64,000 nt of DNA from Dysidea avara (taxonomy: Eukaryota > Porifera > Demospongiae > Dictyoceratida > Dysideidae), in assembly GCF_963678975.1 (NCBI RefSeq), contig NC_089273.1, positions 26,058,356 to 26,122,355 of the forward strand, read 5' to 3'. Under the pieces are notes generated by a model. The model was not told the DNA's origin. It saw only the letters and a list, made by a program, of their open reading frames with translations, and did no database searches. Position numbers and translations under genes: made by a program. This document shows positions 1-12,439 of this stretch, one piece after another (the first letter of the stretch is position 1; every line of letters starts with the position of its first letter).

Positions 1-584
1 GTATGTTGCTAATGTACATCTTTTAGTTAGCTGGTGGCTTATATATATATATATATAATTAACATTTTCTTTAGACAATAATGCTCTAAAATATTAGAAT
101 TTAGAATTAGTGGCTTTTATCAATAGGCAGAAGTGCACATCTTCAATCACTAAAGTTTTGTTTGGCTATAAAGTAACAACAGTTTGTGATCACATCACAA
201 GGAGGTCATTGTGTACTACGCATTATCATTCAAGTGCATTTCATTGTTACAGCAGAAAAAACTAGATACATGCACTTGGCTGAAATTTCATATTAACACC
301 AGATCTCTCTACCTTGAAAGCTCACTACTTTGTAAATCAATTGTATCCAAATTGTACCATAGAACACTATATTGGATTATTTGATTGTTGTAATAGGGTA
401 TAATACTAACTTCTTTTACTTTAATTTGTTTATATGAGATATAAACTTTCATTAAATATTAGCAGATGGTCCAACTACTGAGCTTCTATTACTGTACACT
501 TACTGCATTCATTCACTGACACTGTAACTAAGATACTGTACATAATAGTACATATTATTTTAATGTTTTTGTTGATGCTTAAAG
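1..584. other. Upstream intron or non-coding sequence
   Basis: No exon with splice sites and an open frame was recognised here. It holds a short TA microsatellite (about 43-56) and AT-rich sequence. Because the first exon at 585 enters in phase 1, this is most simply an intron of the CCP/Ig-like gene, whose 5' exons lie outside the window. Confidence 0.5.
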
Positions 585-989
585 GTGACTGTGACCTCAC
601 AATGATTGATGCTCAAATCACATCACAAGACTTATCCATAACTATAAATTTTACATCAGATGATCTAAATGCTCCTTTTGAGTGCAGGATAAATGATGAA
701 GAGTTTATAAGCTGTAAGTGACTTTGTTTAGTTGGTATTCTTATGTTTGTTTTAATTGTTAGTTTGTCCATTAAATTCACAAGTCTTGTGTGTTGCAGGT
801 ACAAGTCCTCACACTTTTAGCAGTGATCAAGTACAACTAGGTAACAATCAAGTTGTAGTACAAGCTCGATGTCCTGGTCACAGCACTGGTGTTATTGAAG
901 TCCTTCAAATAAGTATGCGTGTCTGTGTGTGCATGTGTGTGTATGTAGTGTGTGTGTGTGTGCGTGCGTGTGTGTGTGTGTGTGCGTGC

Positions 990-1025
<36 letters not shown>

Positions 1026-4000
1026 TTGTACATGTATAATTTTATCTCTATGTCTACGTACAGTGTATATAGTTAGGATTAACTTTAAAATTGCCTTCAA
1101 AACAAGAAAGTTTATTGTCATGATGAAAACAGTAGGAACCAATAATTATTTTATTTTATGTACTCTCTATTTTATACAGATTGTGATATCACATTTTATG
1201 TGGTTAGGATGTTGAAGGTAATACTGCAGGGCGGCTCATCCCCATAGTTGCATTGCATTGGCATGCACGCTTGTGATTAATAAATTTAAAAATAAAAAAA
1301 TTCTTCAGCAGTTGTGGCTGTCATTTAGCCTTGATATACTTTTCACAGTACTGCAGATCCAGTATAGCCCAGTGGGGAAATCCTCTTCTCACGTGATCAT
1401 ATTGAAGGCTTTTAAGTGATAGATATTAATTCATGGATCTCAGTGTATAGAGTAGCTGTTGCAATACTAGATTTATTAAGGTGAACTAGCTCTCACTGAC
1501 TTTACCTATCATGATAATCCATAAAAATCTGATATATATATACTCTAATAGAGCATTTAAAAATTCTAATCCAACAAGTGAATGTGTTACAGTATAATAC
1601 TCTCAATAGCACTGTGACGTATTATTTGAAATACGTCAAGCGATTAGCCAATAGAAGTAGTATTACACTTGTTTGTCAAGGTTCCTTGGCAAAAACATGC
1701 AATACTAATTTGATTGGCTAAAATAATGTGGTGTGTTTCTATTAGAAGTAAATATCCGACTTGACAACTAGTGTTACCATAGTGATAGATGTCCCATGGC
1801 ATAGCAACAATATGGTTGCTTAGCAATGGTTGCTACGGTAACATAACTTTGAGATCATAACGACGGTTGCTAAGTGTGATTGGTCTTTTGCAGTGGTTAT
1901 TATTTTGAATTTCTGTTGCCTAGTAACAGTTGCTATGGTTGTCGGATTAATTTGCAATAGGACGGATGGCTGTGGTATTCGGGATTAATAGTTCTCGCAT
2001 TGTAAACAGGAAGGAAATAGTACTCGGCTTCACCTCGCACTATTATATTCCTTCCTGTTTACAATGTTTGCACTATTAATCCCGAATACCACAGTCATCC
2101 ATCCTATTACATATAATAATAGTAAATAGTACAGTCATTGCTAGACCATAATGATTATGTATGTGTGGTTATTACTACTCACCAAGATTTTTAACATTGA
2201 AATTGATGCATACACACACTCCATTTAGACCACTGAGATGCAGTAATGACATTAAAGATGTCCTTACTGTGAAGTATACATACGTAACTAATAAACATTT
2301 CTCTCTGACCACCTATATTTTGATGTGTGTTCTCCTCCCCTTGCTGGTTCCTCTTGAATACAATGACTGACACAATGGCAATGATCATATAGCAAGATGC
2401 AATGCATATAATACATTTTGCTGTGTGTATTATTGTAGTAATAAATGCTGTCTATTGATGTGTGACTATGCTTCACATTTCCTAGATATATGTGAACCAC
2501 TTACTCTTGATAACGGAACAATTGACTGTGAATATGGAGACAATGGTGGTCCTAACGGTGGAGACACATGTACCCTAGCTTGTAGTGATGGTCTAGTACT
2601 AAATGGTAGTGATGTGAGAACATGTATGGATGATGGAACATGGAGTGGTGATGATGGAGTTTGTTATTTCAGTAAGAATCTTGTTTAAACAATGTGCTCT
2701 ATTTTAGTATACAGACTATTAAGGGTGATATACCACATTGCAAACTACATACTTGTAAACTGGTCTAAAGACATTACCTGTATTAACATCACAGTAGCGA
2801 TATACCAGAGTAGTGATAGCATTAAAATGCTAAAATTGAAGCTCTATATTCATTGTTTGCGAAAACATTTCTGGTTGTGTTAGATGTCATAATTTTTATT
2901 ATGGGACATAATTGCTACTGAAATAAATGATGCATGCCAGTTGTGAAAGTTTGATACTCTAACTTTATTGCCATATTATTCACAAAAGTATATGTATGTA
3001 TCATCTTTTGTTTTAGGTGATTGTATGATCACAAAAGTTGATGGTGAAATTTCATCACAGGATTTAACTGTAACTGTTATATTCATTGCTGATGACCCAG
3101 AAGCTTATTTTCAATGCAAACTCAATAATAGAGATTTTGTAAGCTGTAAGTCACAAGTGAAGATAGTTTAGTTGTGTACATGTACCATACATCTGTATGT
3201 ACGGTACTGCCCAAGCACAACATCGCACTTTCCTGCACGAGCAACTTTGCTCAAGATTTAAAAAATTGCTAATCAAGGTATGTGGCAACTGTTTCGCTCG
3301 TGAACAAAATAGCTGCCACTCTGTCTTGGAAGCGAAACAGTTGCCACGCCCCTTAATTAGTGATTTTAAAATCTCAAGTAAAGTTAATGCGTGTGCAAGT
3401 GAGTGCGACATTGCACTTAGGCAGTACCGTATTATACATTATCTATATAATAAAATATATATAGTAAACGTACACAATCATATGATTGCTAAAGAAGAGT
3501 TGACATTCTGTGGACAGAGAATCATATATAAACCACAGGACATCATAATATTATGTCCTGTTTATTAATAATCCTGTTGATATCAAAAATATTTTAATGG
3601 TGTAGTTGAATAGTATCAAGGCTATCACACAACATAATTCACATGGAAAAAGCTTGCCCATAATATAGTCAATATCATAATAACAATGTGTATTGTAATC
3701 AATCCTCTTTGTCTAATGAAATACACTATTGCTCTCCATAGCAGCACAAACAATGCCACTTATTTTCCAGTTATTATACTGTACATCTAAACACTTTGGC
3801 TATATTGTTGAACAACAACATGGAGTGTTCTACAGAAGGATTTTAAACCACCTACAGTATATCAGATAGCCATGCATGCCAAATATGTAACTTTAGGTTA
3901 ATTTAAATCATGACTCTTTTGACGATTAAAATAAAACAGCTTAGGGGAAGTGGCTAGTTTTGATGACTCCTGCAATAAGTACCTCTTCTACAAAACTGTT

Positions 4001-7000
4001 CGGGAAATTGGCCACAATGTTTGTGTTGCTACGGAGATGACAACAGAACTTTATAGCTAAGAATCCTTTATGTATTATACATAATAACACAGTATTGCAA
4101 CATGTAGTACGTGCAGTATAATATTGTACAGGTACAAGTCCTCACACCTATGACCAACAACAAGTGAGACCAGGAGAGAACCAAGTTAGAGTCCGAGGTA
4201 GATGTCCTGGCCAGAGTGGTTCTGAAGTTAAAGTTTTACGTGTAGGTATGTACCTGCTATACGTGTGAGAGTATCTATACAGTACAAGGATGTACACATG
4301 TCATATAACATGGTGAACATAATGAAAAAGACTGTGGGTCTATTTTTTTTGCATATGATTGATCTGACCAGTGACCTTTCAACTAGAAACAAACAACAAC
4401 AATAGCTCACATGTTGGGATATAGTAAATGCTTGTAAGAAGGGCTGAAACAAATACCAGTACTCGACGAGAATCCATTAAGGATTTTGGTACTCGGATAG
4501 TACAATTGGTCACTCGAGTACTTATTAAGATCATGTGACCCAGCTCACATGATATATTTGTCATTAGAGAGTGACACAATGAAGGCTGTAGAGTTTTATT
4601 GGCATAATTTTTGTCTGGGAAACTAACACATCGGTACTTTAATACAGTGTGTGTATCATTGTTGTTACTTGAAAAGCTGTAAACTGTTTAAGGTTGGTAC
4701 AAAACATGTCAAATGGGTATGATTACATGCAACGTGATTACTCGATTAGGGGCCAGTCTATTTTGTTTTTTCCACCTATTTTTCTTTCCAGCAATTCTTT
4801 TATTTTTCATCTATTATGCTCCATATTTTGCTCAAGAATTATAAATTTTGCTCACCACTGATCTTTGTTAATTGAACATTTCCAAGTGCAAAGCTACAGT
4901 TTTGCCTTAAAGTGACTGTTCTATTAGAGTATCTTGATCAGCACTTACTCCTAACATGTAAAGCAAGAAGCTAGCTAATATTGCTTAACATGTGTGACTG
5001 TTTTATTAGAGTATTTCGATTGTCACTTGTTGTTCTTGTAACAATTAGCTATGCACTGTCAATATTTTAGCGTGTCTGACTGTTCTATTAGAGTATCTCA
5101 ATCTTTTGTGCATTTTTTATGTCCGCTTCACAAAAATTGCACCTATTATGCCAGCATTTTGCTCATTGCCTTTACCCACCCATTATTCCAAAAGTTTTGC
5201 CAGCAAAATCGACGCATCCCTATACTCGATCGTTAACTCTAGAGAGTACTCGTATACTAAAAAACTATGATCATTTCAGCCCTACTTATAAGGACATATT
5301 TTGACCTAAAAATAATTGGGTGAAGGTGTCTTTAAGTTGTCACAAAATGAATATTAATTTCATAAGCAAAGCTAAATTAGTGTAGTGTGAAAATTTGTGT
5401 TGAATTGAATGGAGTATATTTGTGAATAAAAACTTTGGTTCACAATAATCATACAGTATGATAGTACTGTATAGTAGGGACCACAAAAGTTTGGGTGTGG
5501 CCCATGAAAATACATCACCCAAACTTTCCCTGACGATGATGAAGCAGTTTCGGTTAGGTAAAACTAAGCCAAACAAGCCTTCAGATTGACTAGAATCATT
5601 TTCAACAAGTTGCTATAAAAATTATTAATGGAATTTTCTAGTGACTGACTGACTGACTGACTGCCTGAATGCCTTCAGGCAAGTGTAACTCAATAACAGC
5701 TAAGGTTACAAGCTTGAATTTTTCACTGTTCGACATCGTTTCAGCTGTACATGTGTCTTTTGGCATACTGCAGTACAGACAGTACAATGTATTCTTCATG
5801 GACTTACGAGTGTCCTCCTTTGTGTCCCTTTCACCTTTGCTGACATCGATTTGGCAGTAGCATGTGATGGCTTCCCTTTGATTTTATAGTGGCTACTTTG
5901 ATTGCAGAGATGCTTTTTGAACAGTTCTTGATTCGCAATGCTGTATAATGGGTTGAACACAGCTGACAACAAAGTTTACATGTCTATTATGAGTAACTTA
6001 ACACATGCTTCAACTATCAATTATTGGAAAGTGATGTGGTCATTCTACTTCATATTCAGTTTTTCTCTACCTGCTATAACAGCATTACAAATGAGGAAAT
6101 GTATGATACGTGTCTCTGAAATCAATTTAGTCACTATGGGAATTGTGGACAGCTCTTATGATAGCCAGCTTCATTGAAGCCACCACATAATTACTGTAAA
6201 TCAACAACTATGTGGTAATGGAGAAAGATATAGAACAAAAATTAGGACAAAGGTAAGTCTGTTATACATGCACTGTAGCTGCTGCAGTTGGTAAAAAGTC
6301 ATGTCTTGGGGTCGAAGTGACATTGAACAGTAAAAAAATCGAAAACATAGCCTTAACCACAGTCAACTTAATATGCTTGGTATTATTGCTGAGTGCTTTA
6401 TTTAACAGTTTTGAAACCAATGCACATAACATCCTGTGTGCAAGGTAGGGTTTTCATCACACATCTCAAACCAGTTATCCATTAATTAGTATTATATGCC
6501 ACTTGTGATTTTCCTGTATAGACATATGTGAACCACTGTCACTTCCTAATGGGATGATTAATTGTGACTATGGAGACAATGGAGGTCCTAATGAGGGAGA
6601 CACTTGTCTTTTCTCTTGTGATGATGGACATGCGCTAAGTGGTAGTGATTTAAGGACTTGTATGGATGGTGGAGTGTGGAGTGGTGAAGCAGCTGTTTGT
6701 AGTACTGGTATGTATGTATACAATTCAATAAAATGATCGTAGCAACATTAAAGTACACATCAATATGTATAACAGAGTAAAAGTAATCAGTGTTATTGAT
6801 GCAAGTACAATTTGAATAAATATTATATATAATATACTTAACAATGAGTTACTGTTAGAGCAGATTTAAGGGAGATGGTTGAGGTGCTGAAGCGCTCACT
6901 TAAATTTTTACAATGTACTTGCTAGGAAGTTAGTAGAAACTTTGTACTTTGTTCATAGGCAATGGAAGGATGGAAAGAGCCAGGGGAAGGACTACATTCT

Positions 7001-10000
7001 TTTAAGAGATATAGTCAAAGTAATTAAGCTGTCAAATCAAAATACTCTAATAGAGCATTCGCTAAAACTTACTAGTAGATTGTTAGTATACTGTAAAGAA
7101 AAGACCAATCTGCAAGACGAAATTGAATACTTAATAACTTTGTACTACTGTTATCTCACAACATTACGCATAGTTAAACTCTATACCTTTCCATTCATTG
7201 ATCCATAAAATTACAACTGTTCACTGGTGTTCTGGAAAGATAACATTCTCATTGTTACTAAAATGATTTTTACATTAAAAACTTTAAGCATGCTTAATGT
7301 TAAGATTACCGTGTCTAGTGGGAATGATATAAATTCTACAGCCAAGCTCTGCATACATCTCAGTACTGTTCTTTTGAAACATGCATGATAAAAAAAATAA
7401 AAAAATAAACATATTGACTACTGTAACCCTTAGTACTCATATCTTGGATATACTGGTGCAAAGAATGTACTTTATACTGAATTATATAATTGAAACTTTT
7501 GTAAGTGCGATAGTGTGGCTACTGTTCATGGCGCACTCTACTTATTTCAGAGTAGTCATGGAAAAAGAATAGACATATTCATTTGCATGTTATCTTTAAA
7601 TAGTACTGTAACTCTACTGCATGTGTTTTACAGGTAGGGTGTCTGATATCAGTTGTCAGTCACTCAGTGCTCCTATTAATGGCAAGATTTCATGTGCACT
7701 GGTAGATGATGGTGTATCTACTGAGCATGACACTTGTAGTTTCACCTGTGATGATGGTTTTGAGCTAAGTGGTAGCTCCAGTAGGAAGTGTCAGATAAGA
7801 AATGGTCGAGGTAGATGGTCTGGCAGAAAAGCAACTTGTACAGAAAGTATGTATTTGAGTGTCTTCATATGACTATGTCAGGGAAAACTGGTCTTATTGC
7901 TCATGACGGCAGATATGATTTTTCACCAATAGCACAAAGCTACATGAATAAACAATCAAATTTCATTATCAAAATCAGCTAGACTTGAGTGCTCTGCTTT
8001 TGCTGGCTGCATTTTCCAAGCACAGTAACAATCTATACAAGTGTAATGGAGCCTGGGGATGGCTGTATGTGGCTGTACAGCGCTGTGGTGTTGAATACAG
8101 ACCTTTGCTATAAATGGCCTTCATTTTAGCCGGTTTTGATACCTGAATGTCCAATAACTTGGCCTAATTCATCCTCTCTTTAAGATTTTTAATGCCTCCT
8201 ACCCCCTTTGGAGCTTGCCCGATAGTCAATCTCAGTTTAAAAACTATCTAAAATAGTGGGAAGCTTAGCTGTTACCTGCTTGTACAGTGAATGCTCTGGA
8301 AGGTAAGGAATTGGTGTAAAACATGTAGCACACGTAGTTTCAACTATTGGTGAGCTACAACACACTAAATATTAAAACCGGCATTTCTCAGTACAGTACA
8401 TTTAAATAGGCGATCACACCAGTTTTCCAGACTGGTTCACATAATATGATGTTCACATATACAACACTTTTTAACTACAATGAGCCTCCCTTATCCAGAC
8501 CTCTATCTTTTGGGTACCTTCATTGTCAGGACAGCCCAAACTAATCATATGGTCTATTGACAATAATATAGTTTGGGCTGAAATGAGGGAGCTGTTTACC
8601 AGTTAGGTGGCTTGTTTATTCTATTAATAATAACTACCACTTGGTAGCTAGGTGATAAAACATTTTTACAGTCTAGTGGAGTGGCCATGAATGCTCTGTA
8701 GTAACTTCACCCTCTGCCCACTGTATTGTATAGTACAAACTGATAGCATTAGAAATAGTTACTTCATCATATTATTAGTTCGCATTTCTACATTTCTGAG
8801 ATACGGACAGTGGTTTGTACCAGACTTCGCTTGCCCTGATAAGAGAGATTGCACTGAAAGACCATCATGGCTTTGTGTTCAAGAAACATACACACCAAAA
8901 ATCATCAATCTGTGCTTGTGCTCAAATTTCAAGTCAATAGCATATTCCTACAGTAGCTAAAGTTAAGAATTGATAAAGTTTGTAAATTGGATGTACGTGG
9001 AAGACCCCTTTTCGTAAATCCAGTCACATATTTGTATTGGATCTATGATCACAATTTCTCTTTGTTGCATCAGTGGTAGATTTAGAAATTTTCAGAGGGG
9101 GTTTCAGGTTTACTAGGGGCATATCTAGGATATTCTTATGTGGGCATTAATGGAAGTCACTCAACAAGTGTGCAAAGCAGCTTTAACTAGGGAGGCCTGA
9201 GGGCATACCTTGAAAGGAAAAGTTTTTATTTGCAAAAATGAGATTGAATTTTGATTGAACAATAACTATATATCAATTACTGCATGTGTTATTGATGATC
9301 CATGGCATGCGTTGGGGGCACAACACAAAAATAATGTACAGTTGTAGTATGATAATTCAAATCATCATTCTCCAGTAATCTTTCACTGTTGAATCTTATC
9401 ATTATGCCTTTAGAAATCTCAAATGAACCCTTCAGAAGTAGTTGTTTATAACATTTAAGTGATAATCATTCTAGAAGCTCTTATTGCATTTGAAGAGGCC
9501 GCCTTCCGACTCTCGCGGTTGCAGAATGGCATCAAAGATTAACTATGTCATTATTTATACACATAGAGAATAAAATTTACACACTTGGTTGCTAGTTTCC
9601 AACTAGGTAGTTTCACCCATCTGCCCCACTCTGTAAACTGATTTTGGGTGTGCGCCTTATTATCAGAGGGTAGACCTGAGGCAAATATGCTCAAAATTTT
9701 GCCAAAATGCTTGTAGGAATTTCCCAAAATGTTCACTTGTTATGTTTTTCAGTGTTTCCATTATGCTTGCAGTATGTTCCTAGGTTAGCAACATTTCTTA
9801 CAATTACCTTGGAACATTTTAATCAGTGAATGCTCTATTAGAGTACAAAGTGACTGTTCTATTAGAGAGTATCGATTTAAAGGAGCTATCATTTGAGTGC
9901 TCTATTGTAGTTTGCTGTTTCCACTGACTGCTCTATTAGGGAGCATTGGTCTATTTTCATGTAATTAAGCCCCACAGTTTGAAATATCTACCTAATATGC

Positions 10001-11551
10001 TGGCATTGTGCTGGTATAGCACTCTAGCCTATTATATTTTTATTATGCTGGTATATTTGATGCAGGTAGGCACCAGCCTATTATGCTGGCATAATTTTGA
10101 GCATGATAGGTGCCTGAAAGCATCAGGCATAATACTAGCATAATAGGCAGAATGATTGTCATACTGTAAGCAGGTTGACTTGCAATAATAGAACAGCCGA
10201 TGCCACGAATATGGCATTAAGCAGTTATCTGACATCACTGTTATTATAGTTTACAATGCAGCCAAATTCTTAAGGCACAACAAGCATTTAACCAGTTGTT
10301 CATAAGCCAAGGTTTATCATTATCCATAGAAAGTAACAAAACATTGGAACTGTGGCAAAAATTTTGAGCATAATTATGAGCATAATAGGCAAAATATTTG
10401 AGCACTGCAGCATAGCATAATAGGCAAAATTAAAAGCATAATAGGCTGGTTCCTAGATGCAGGCCTACAGAGGGGGTATGGAGAAAAATTTAAAAAAATG
10501 TGGAGTGAATTCATATGTATGTTGTTCCATCATTAGCTGGTATTAGCAACAAAGACATTTGTGGAATAGTTGACAGTGTTTCAGTCAAAACCAATGCAAC
10601 CCCTTGTATCTGCCACTGTGCATATGACATTTATGTAGCAAGTTTGAGATGTTAGTTACCAGAATGTATTCTGTTTTTATTTTGTAGAGGAATGTGTGAT
10701 TGATGCAGTTAAAGTAGCTGCTAATGTAACAGAGAATTATACAACCATTGAGTTTTCAGCTGATCCATCTCACCCTATGACATCATTCCAATGTAAATTA
10801 GATGGAAACAGATACAGAAGCTGTAAGTATTATGTACAATTCAAAGTAATGATGCAATAATTGTATATATCCATTTTTCAATGATCATCACTGAAAATAG
10901 TTTGACATGAAACTGCATGCAATAAAGTAATATTGTGTGCAGTGGCAGAGGAAGTAGTTGATATGAGGGGACTGACCAGGAACAGATCCAGACTTATGGT
11001 CGAAATGAACTGAGGCACTATATTGTCTCTTGTTTAGTAAGGTGAGACCAAAAAAAAAAGGTCACAGCCAACTGATAATAGCTGCTCACCTCATGAGCTA
11101 CGCATTTATAGCTGATAAACTACATAAAAATCCTTACATAGCTCACTACACACTACTCTAATACTGTGACTGCTTTATTAGAGTGACTGCTCTATTAGAG
11201 TATCTCAATCTTTGTCACAGTTTTCAGCCCCACTCCAAGAAGGATAATTTTGGCATGATATCATTCTGAGGCGGGCTTCAGTCCTCTACTCCCCCTTTCT
11301 GCTGCCTATGATTGTGTGCCTACGCGTATATCATGTCAACTATATAAGTGTGTTTTTAGTGGTTAGTGTGTAACATAACTGCTTTTAATGTTGTGTACAT
11401 GCATTATGTTGTATTATAATCATTGTATATAGGTACAAGTCCGGTAACTTACAGAGATTTATCACAAGGAAGTCATAGTGTAATTGTGAGGGGTAGATGT
11501 CCTGGTCAGAAAATAAGACAAAGAAAGAAGATCAATTTTGCAGTTCATAGT
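585..11551 (+). CDS. Modular CCP (sushi) / Ig-like domain protein, 5'-partial
   Basis: Nine exons are read: 585-713, 799-912, 2486-2671, 3017-3145, 4132-4245, 6522-6707, 7634-7846, 10688-10822 and 11433-11551. All internal junctions are phase 1 with AG/GT borders. Exon pairs 1+2, 4+5 and 8+9 each encode one Ig-like fold of the kind with an F-x-C...F.SC-TSP...G.....V.(G/A)RCPG pattern. The split always falls after the Ser-Cys preceding TSP. Exons 3, 6 and 7 encode CCP/sushi domains with six cysteines and the closing GxWSG...C motif. CCP modules normally bind carbohydrate or protein ligands outside the cell, so a secreted or surface recognition or adhesion protein is inferred. No signal peptide or membrane segment is in the window. 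The stop is TAG at 11549-11551, with AATAAA at 11557-11562. The last module lacks the final strand seen in the others. Confidence 0.8.
905..1025. repeat. (TG)n microsatellite with GCG variants
   Basis: About 115 bp of TG/GTGC repeats begin immediately 3' of the splice donor of exon 799-912 (donor at 913). Because the run is purine/pyrimidine alternating, it could adopt Z-DNA. It lies inside an intron and is probably length-polymorphic. Confidence 0.9.
1755..1942. promoter_or_regulatory. Cluster of RFX-type X-box-like sites
   Basis: At least four imperfect inverted half-site pairs of the GTTGCY...GGTAAC / RGCAAC kind lie within 190 bp: GTTGCTTAGCAAT at 1815, GTTGCTACGGTAAC at 1829, GTTGCCTAGTAAC at 1915 and GTTGCTATGGTT at 1929, with ATAGCAAC at 1801. 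RFX transcription factors bind such X-boxes. Location in an intron next to a foldback repeat means it may instead be transposon sequence. Confidence 0.35.
1956..2108. repeat. Foldback palindrome (MITE-like)
   Basis: Two arms of about 60 bp (1956-2018 and 2047-2108) are near-perfect reverse complements, separated by about 28 bp. The outer ends read AATAGGACGGATGG and CATCCATCCTATT. It sits in the large first intron between the Ig-like and CCP exons. Confidence 0.75.
2486..2671 (+). CDS. CCP/sushi exon 1 of the modular gene
   Basis: A phase 1-1 exon encodes one domain starting ICEPL and ending GDDGVC. It has six cysteines, a Pro-x-x-x-x-Asn-Gly type start and a C-M-D-D-G-T-W-S-G ending. Six rather than four cysteines is the arrangement known from selectin CCPs. 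The exons at 6522-6707 and 7634-7846 are paralogous. The first of these shares the YGDNGGPN.GDTC stretch, while the second has a basic insertion (RNGRGR) before WSG. Exon shuffling or tandem exon duplication is inferred. Confidence 0.85.
3200..3431. mobile_element. Small inverted-repeat MITE with TA borders
   Basis: The segment is bounded by TACGGTACTGCC on the left and GGCAGTACCGTA on the right. Internal arms are also complementary (CAACTGTTTCGCT against AGCGAAACAGTTG). If TA is the duplicated target this is a Tc1/mariner-like MITE. It is inserted in the intron after exon 3017-3145. Confidence 0.65.
4439..5284. mobile_element. Non-autonomous hAT-like element
   Basis: The ends read AAGGGCTGAAAC and ATTTCAGCCCTA. 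Flanking 8-mers are CTTGTAAG (4431-4438) and CTTATAAG (5285-5292), an 8-bp duplication with one change, as expected for hAT. Inside are degraded CATAATAGG-type sequence and three copies of the CTATTAGAG motif (about 4918, 5001 and 5080). No transposase is present. Confidence 0.65.
5340..5965 (-). repeat. Dispersed repeat family R1, copy 1
   Basis: About 620 bp matches 47680-48300 in the same orientation and 29805-30470 and 31795-32490 in the opposite orientation. It contains a (CTGA)n run at 5643-5662. Translations are broken and differ between copies, so it is treated as non-coding. Confidence 0.75.
5966..6521. other. Intron remainder before CCP exon 6522
   Basis: No recognisable feature is seen between the R1 copy and the splice acceptor of the second CCP exon. 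Reading frames in the stretch show no domain or consistent splice phase. Confidence 0.5.
7847..10066. other. Large intron: decayed repeats
   Basis: This is an intron of the CCP/Ig-like gene, without a convincing exon. It carries a CAGTGGTAGATTTAG start near 9070 that looks like a decayed hAT-type terminus, and a cluster of CTATTAGAG motif copies at about 9830-9950. Confidence 0.5.
10067..10455. mobile_element. hAT-like MITE, CATAATAGG family
   Basis: Left terminus TAGGCACCAGCCTATTATGC and right terminus GCATAATAGGCTGGTTCCTA are reverse complements with two mismatches. Exact 8-bp duplications GATGCAGG flank it at 10059-10066 and 10456-10463. The interior is made of repeated GCATAATAGGC segments in both orientations. 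Same family as 12440-13203. Confidence 0.85.
10940..11310. mobile_element. hAT-like MITE, GGCRGMGGAA family, copy A
   Basis: The 371-bp element has ends CAGTGGCAGAGGAAGTAG and TTTCTGCTGCCTATG. Perfect 8-bp duplications ATTGTGTG flank it (10932-10939 and 11311-11318). It carries the CTATTAGAG motif near 11171-11215. The element at 16640 is the same family in the other orientation. It lies in the last intron of the CCP/Ig-like gene. Confidence 0.85.
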
Positions 11552-11561
11552 ACAAAATAAA

Positions 11562-12439
11562 CTTGTCACAACTGTAACAAGTTAGACATTTTCAGATATA
11601 TTGTCATAACAATAATATTATAATTTGTCTTTGTTGTTTGTTCTCTGTTTTTTTCACATAATTTTAATGTAATGAATATATACGTACTAATAATCAAGTT
11701 TGTTGATGTATATAGTAATAAGTGCATGTATTTGTGCTGTGTTGTGGGTAATACTCTTTCACTCAATACTAGTTGTATTGCAGATGTGTGCTTTCAATCA
11801 GCTTTGCAGCAATTGGATTATTTTTTTGGTACCTTGAAATACAGCAAGATGCAAAACTGTCATGGTGATAACACGGTGAATCATTGTTGTTTGACACCAA
11901 AGTTGATTTTTCAAAATCTTATATTGTCTATGCCGTTGATTATAATATACAGTAATATTATAATGGTAGTGCAGTAGCTTAGTATTATAGACTGATTTTG
12001 TTAGCATGCAAACTTGAGAACAGTAGCAGATATAGCATTTGGCAGTTGGGGCAAATCCCTCCACTCATCACTTCATTTTCCAGATAGTGGCTCTTTTGCC
12101 TTGGGCTATGGGCTATATATTATCTAAAACTGTCTATTAATGCCTTAATGGTACTACACAAAACATGTAATTGCAGTGGCGGATGTATAATATACCATCC
12201 TCAAAGCCTAACCGGATGAATACTATATAATAAACAAATAATAAGAGTGCAATCAACATGTAACTCTATTGGTACAGTCAATTAGTTCCATATGTTTGAG
12301 TTAGTTATAATTCTTCTTCTGTCCCTTTAAAATCAACATTGCCACTGATGCATACAACTCTTAGACCATTGAGATATAATAGTGATCATTACAATGCCTC
12401 GTTATCAAACTGAATTTAACCATGTACTTTAATTACCAC
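11562..12439. other. Intergenic sequence, no gene seen
   Basis: AT-rich sequence after the poly(A) signal of the CCP/Ig-like gene. A CAGTGGCGGATG at 12175 and a matching GCCACTG near 12343 suggest a further hAT-type relic, but no clear target duplication was found. Confidence 0.4.

Noticed and set aside
837-1142. Open frames in the TG microsatellite
   Set aside because: Low-complexity Cys/Val or His/Thr translations caused by the dinucleotide repeat, located in an intron.
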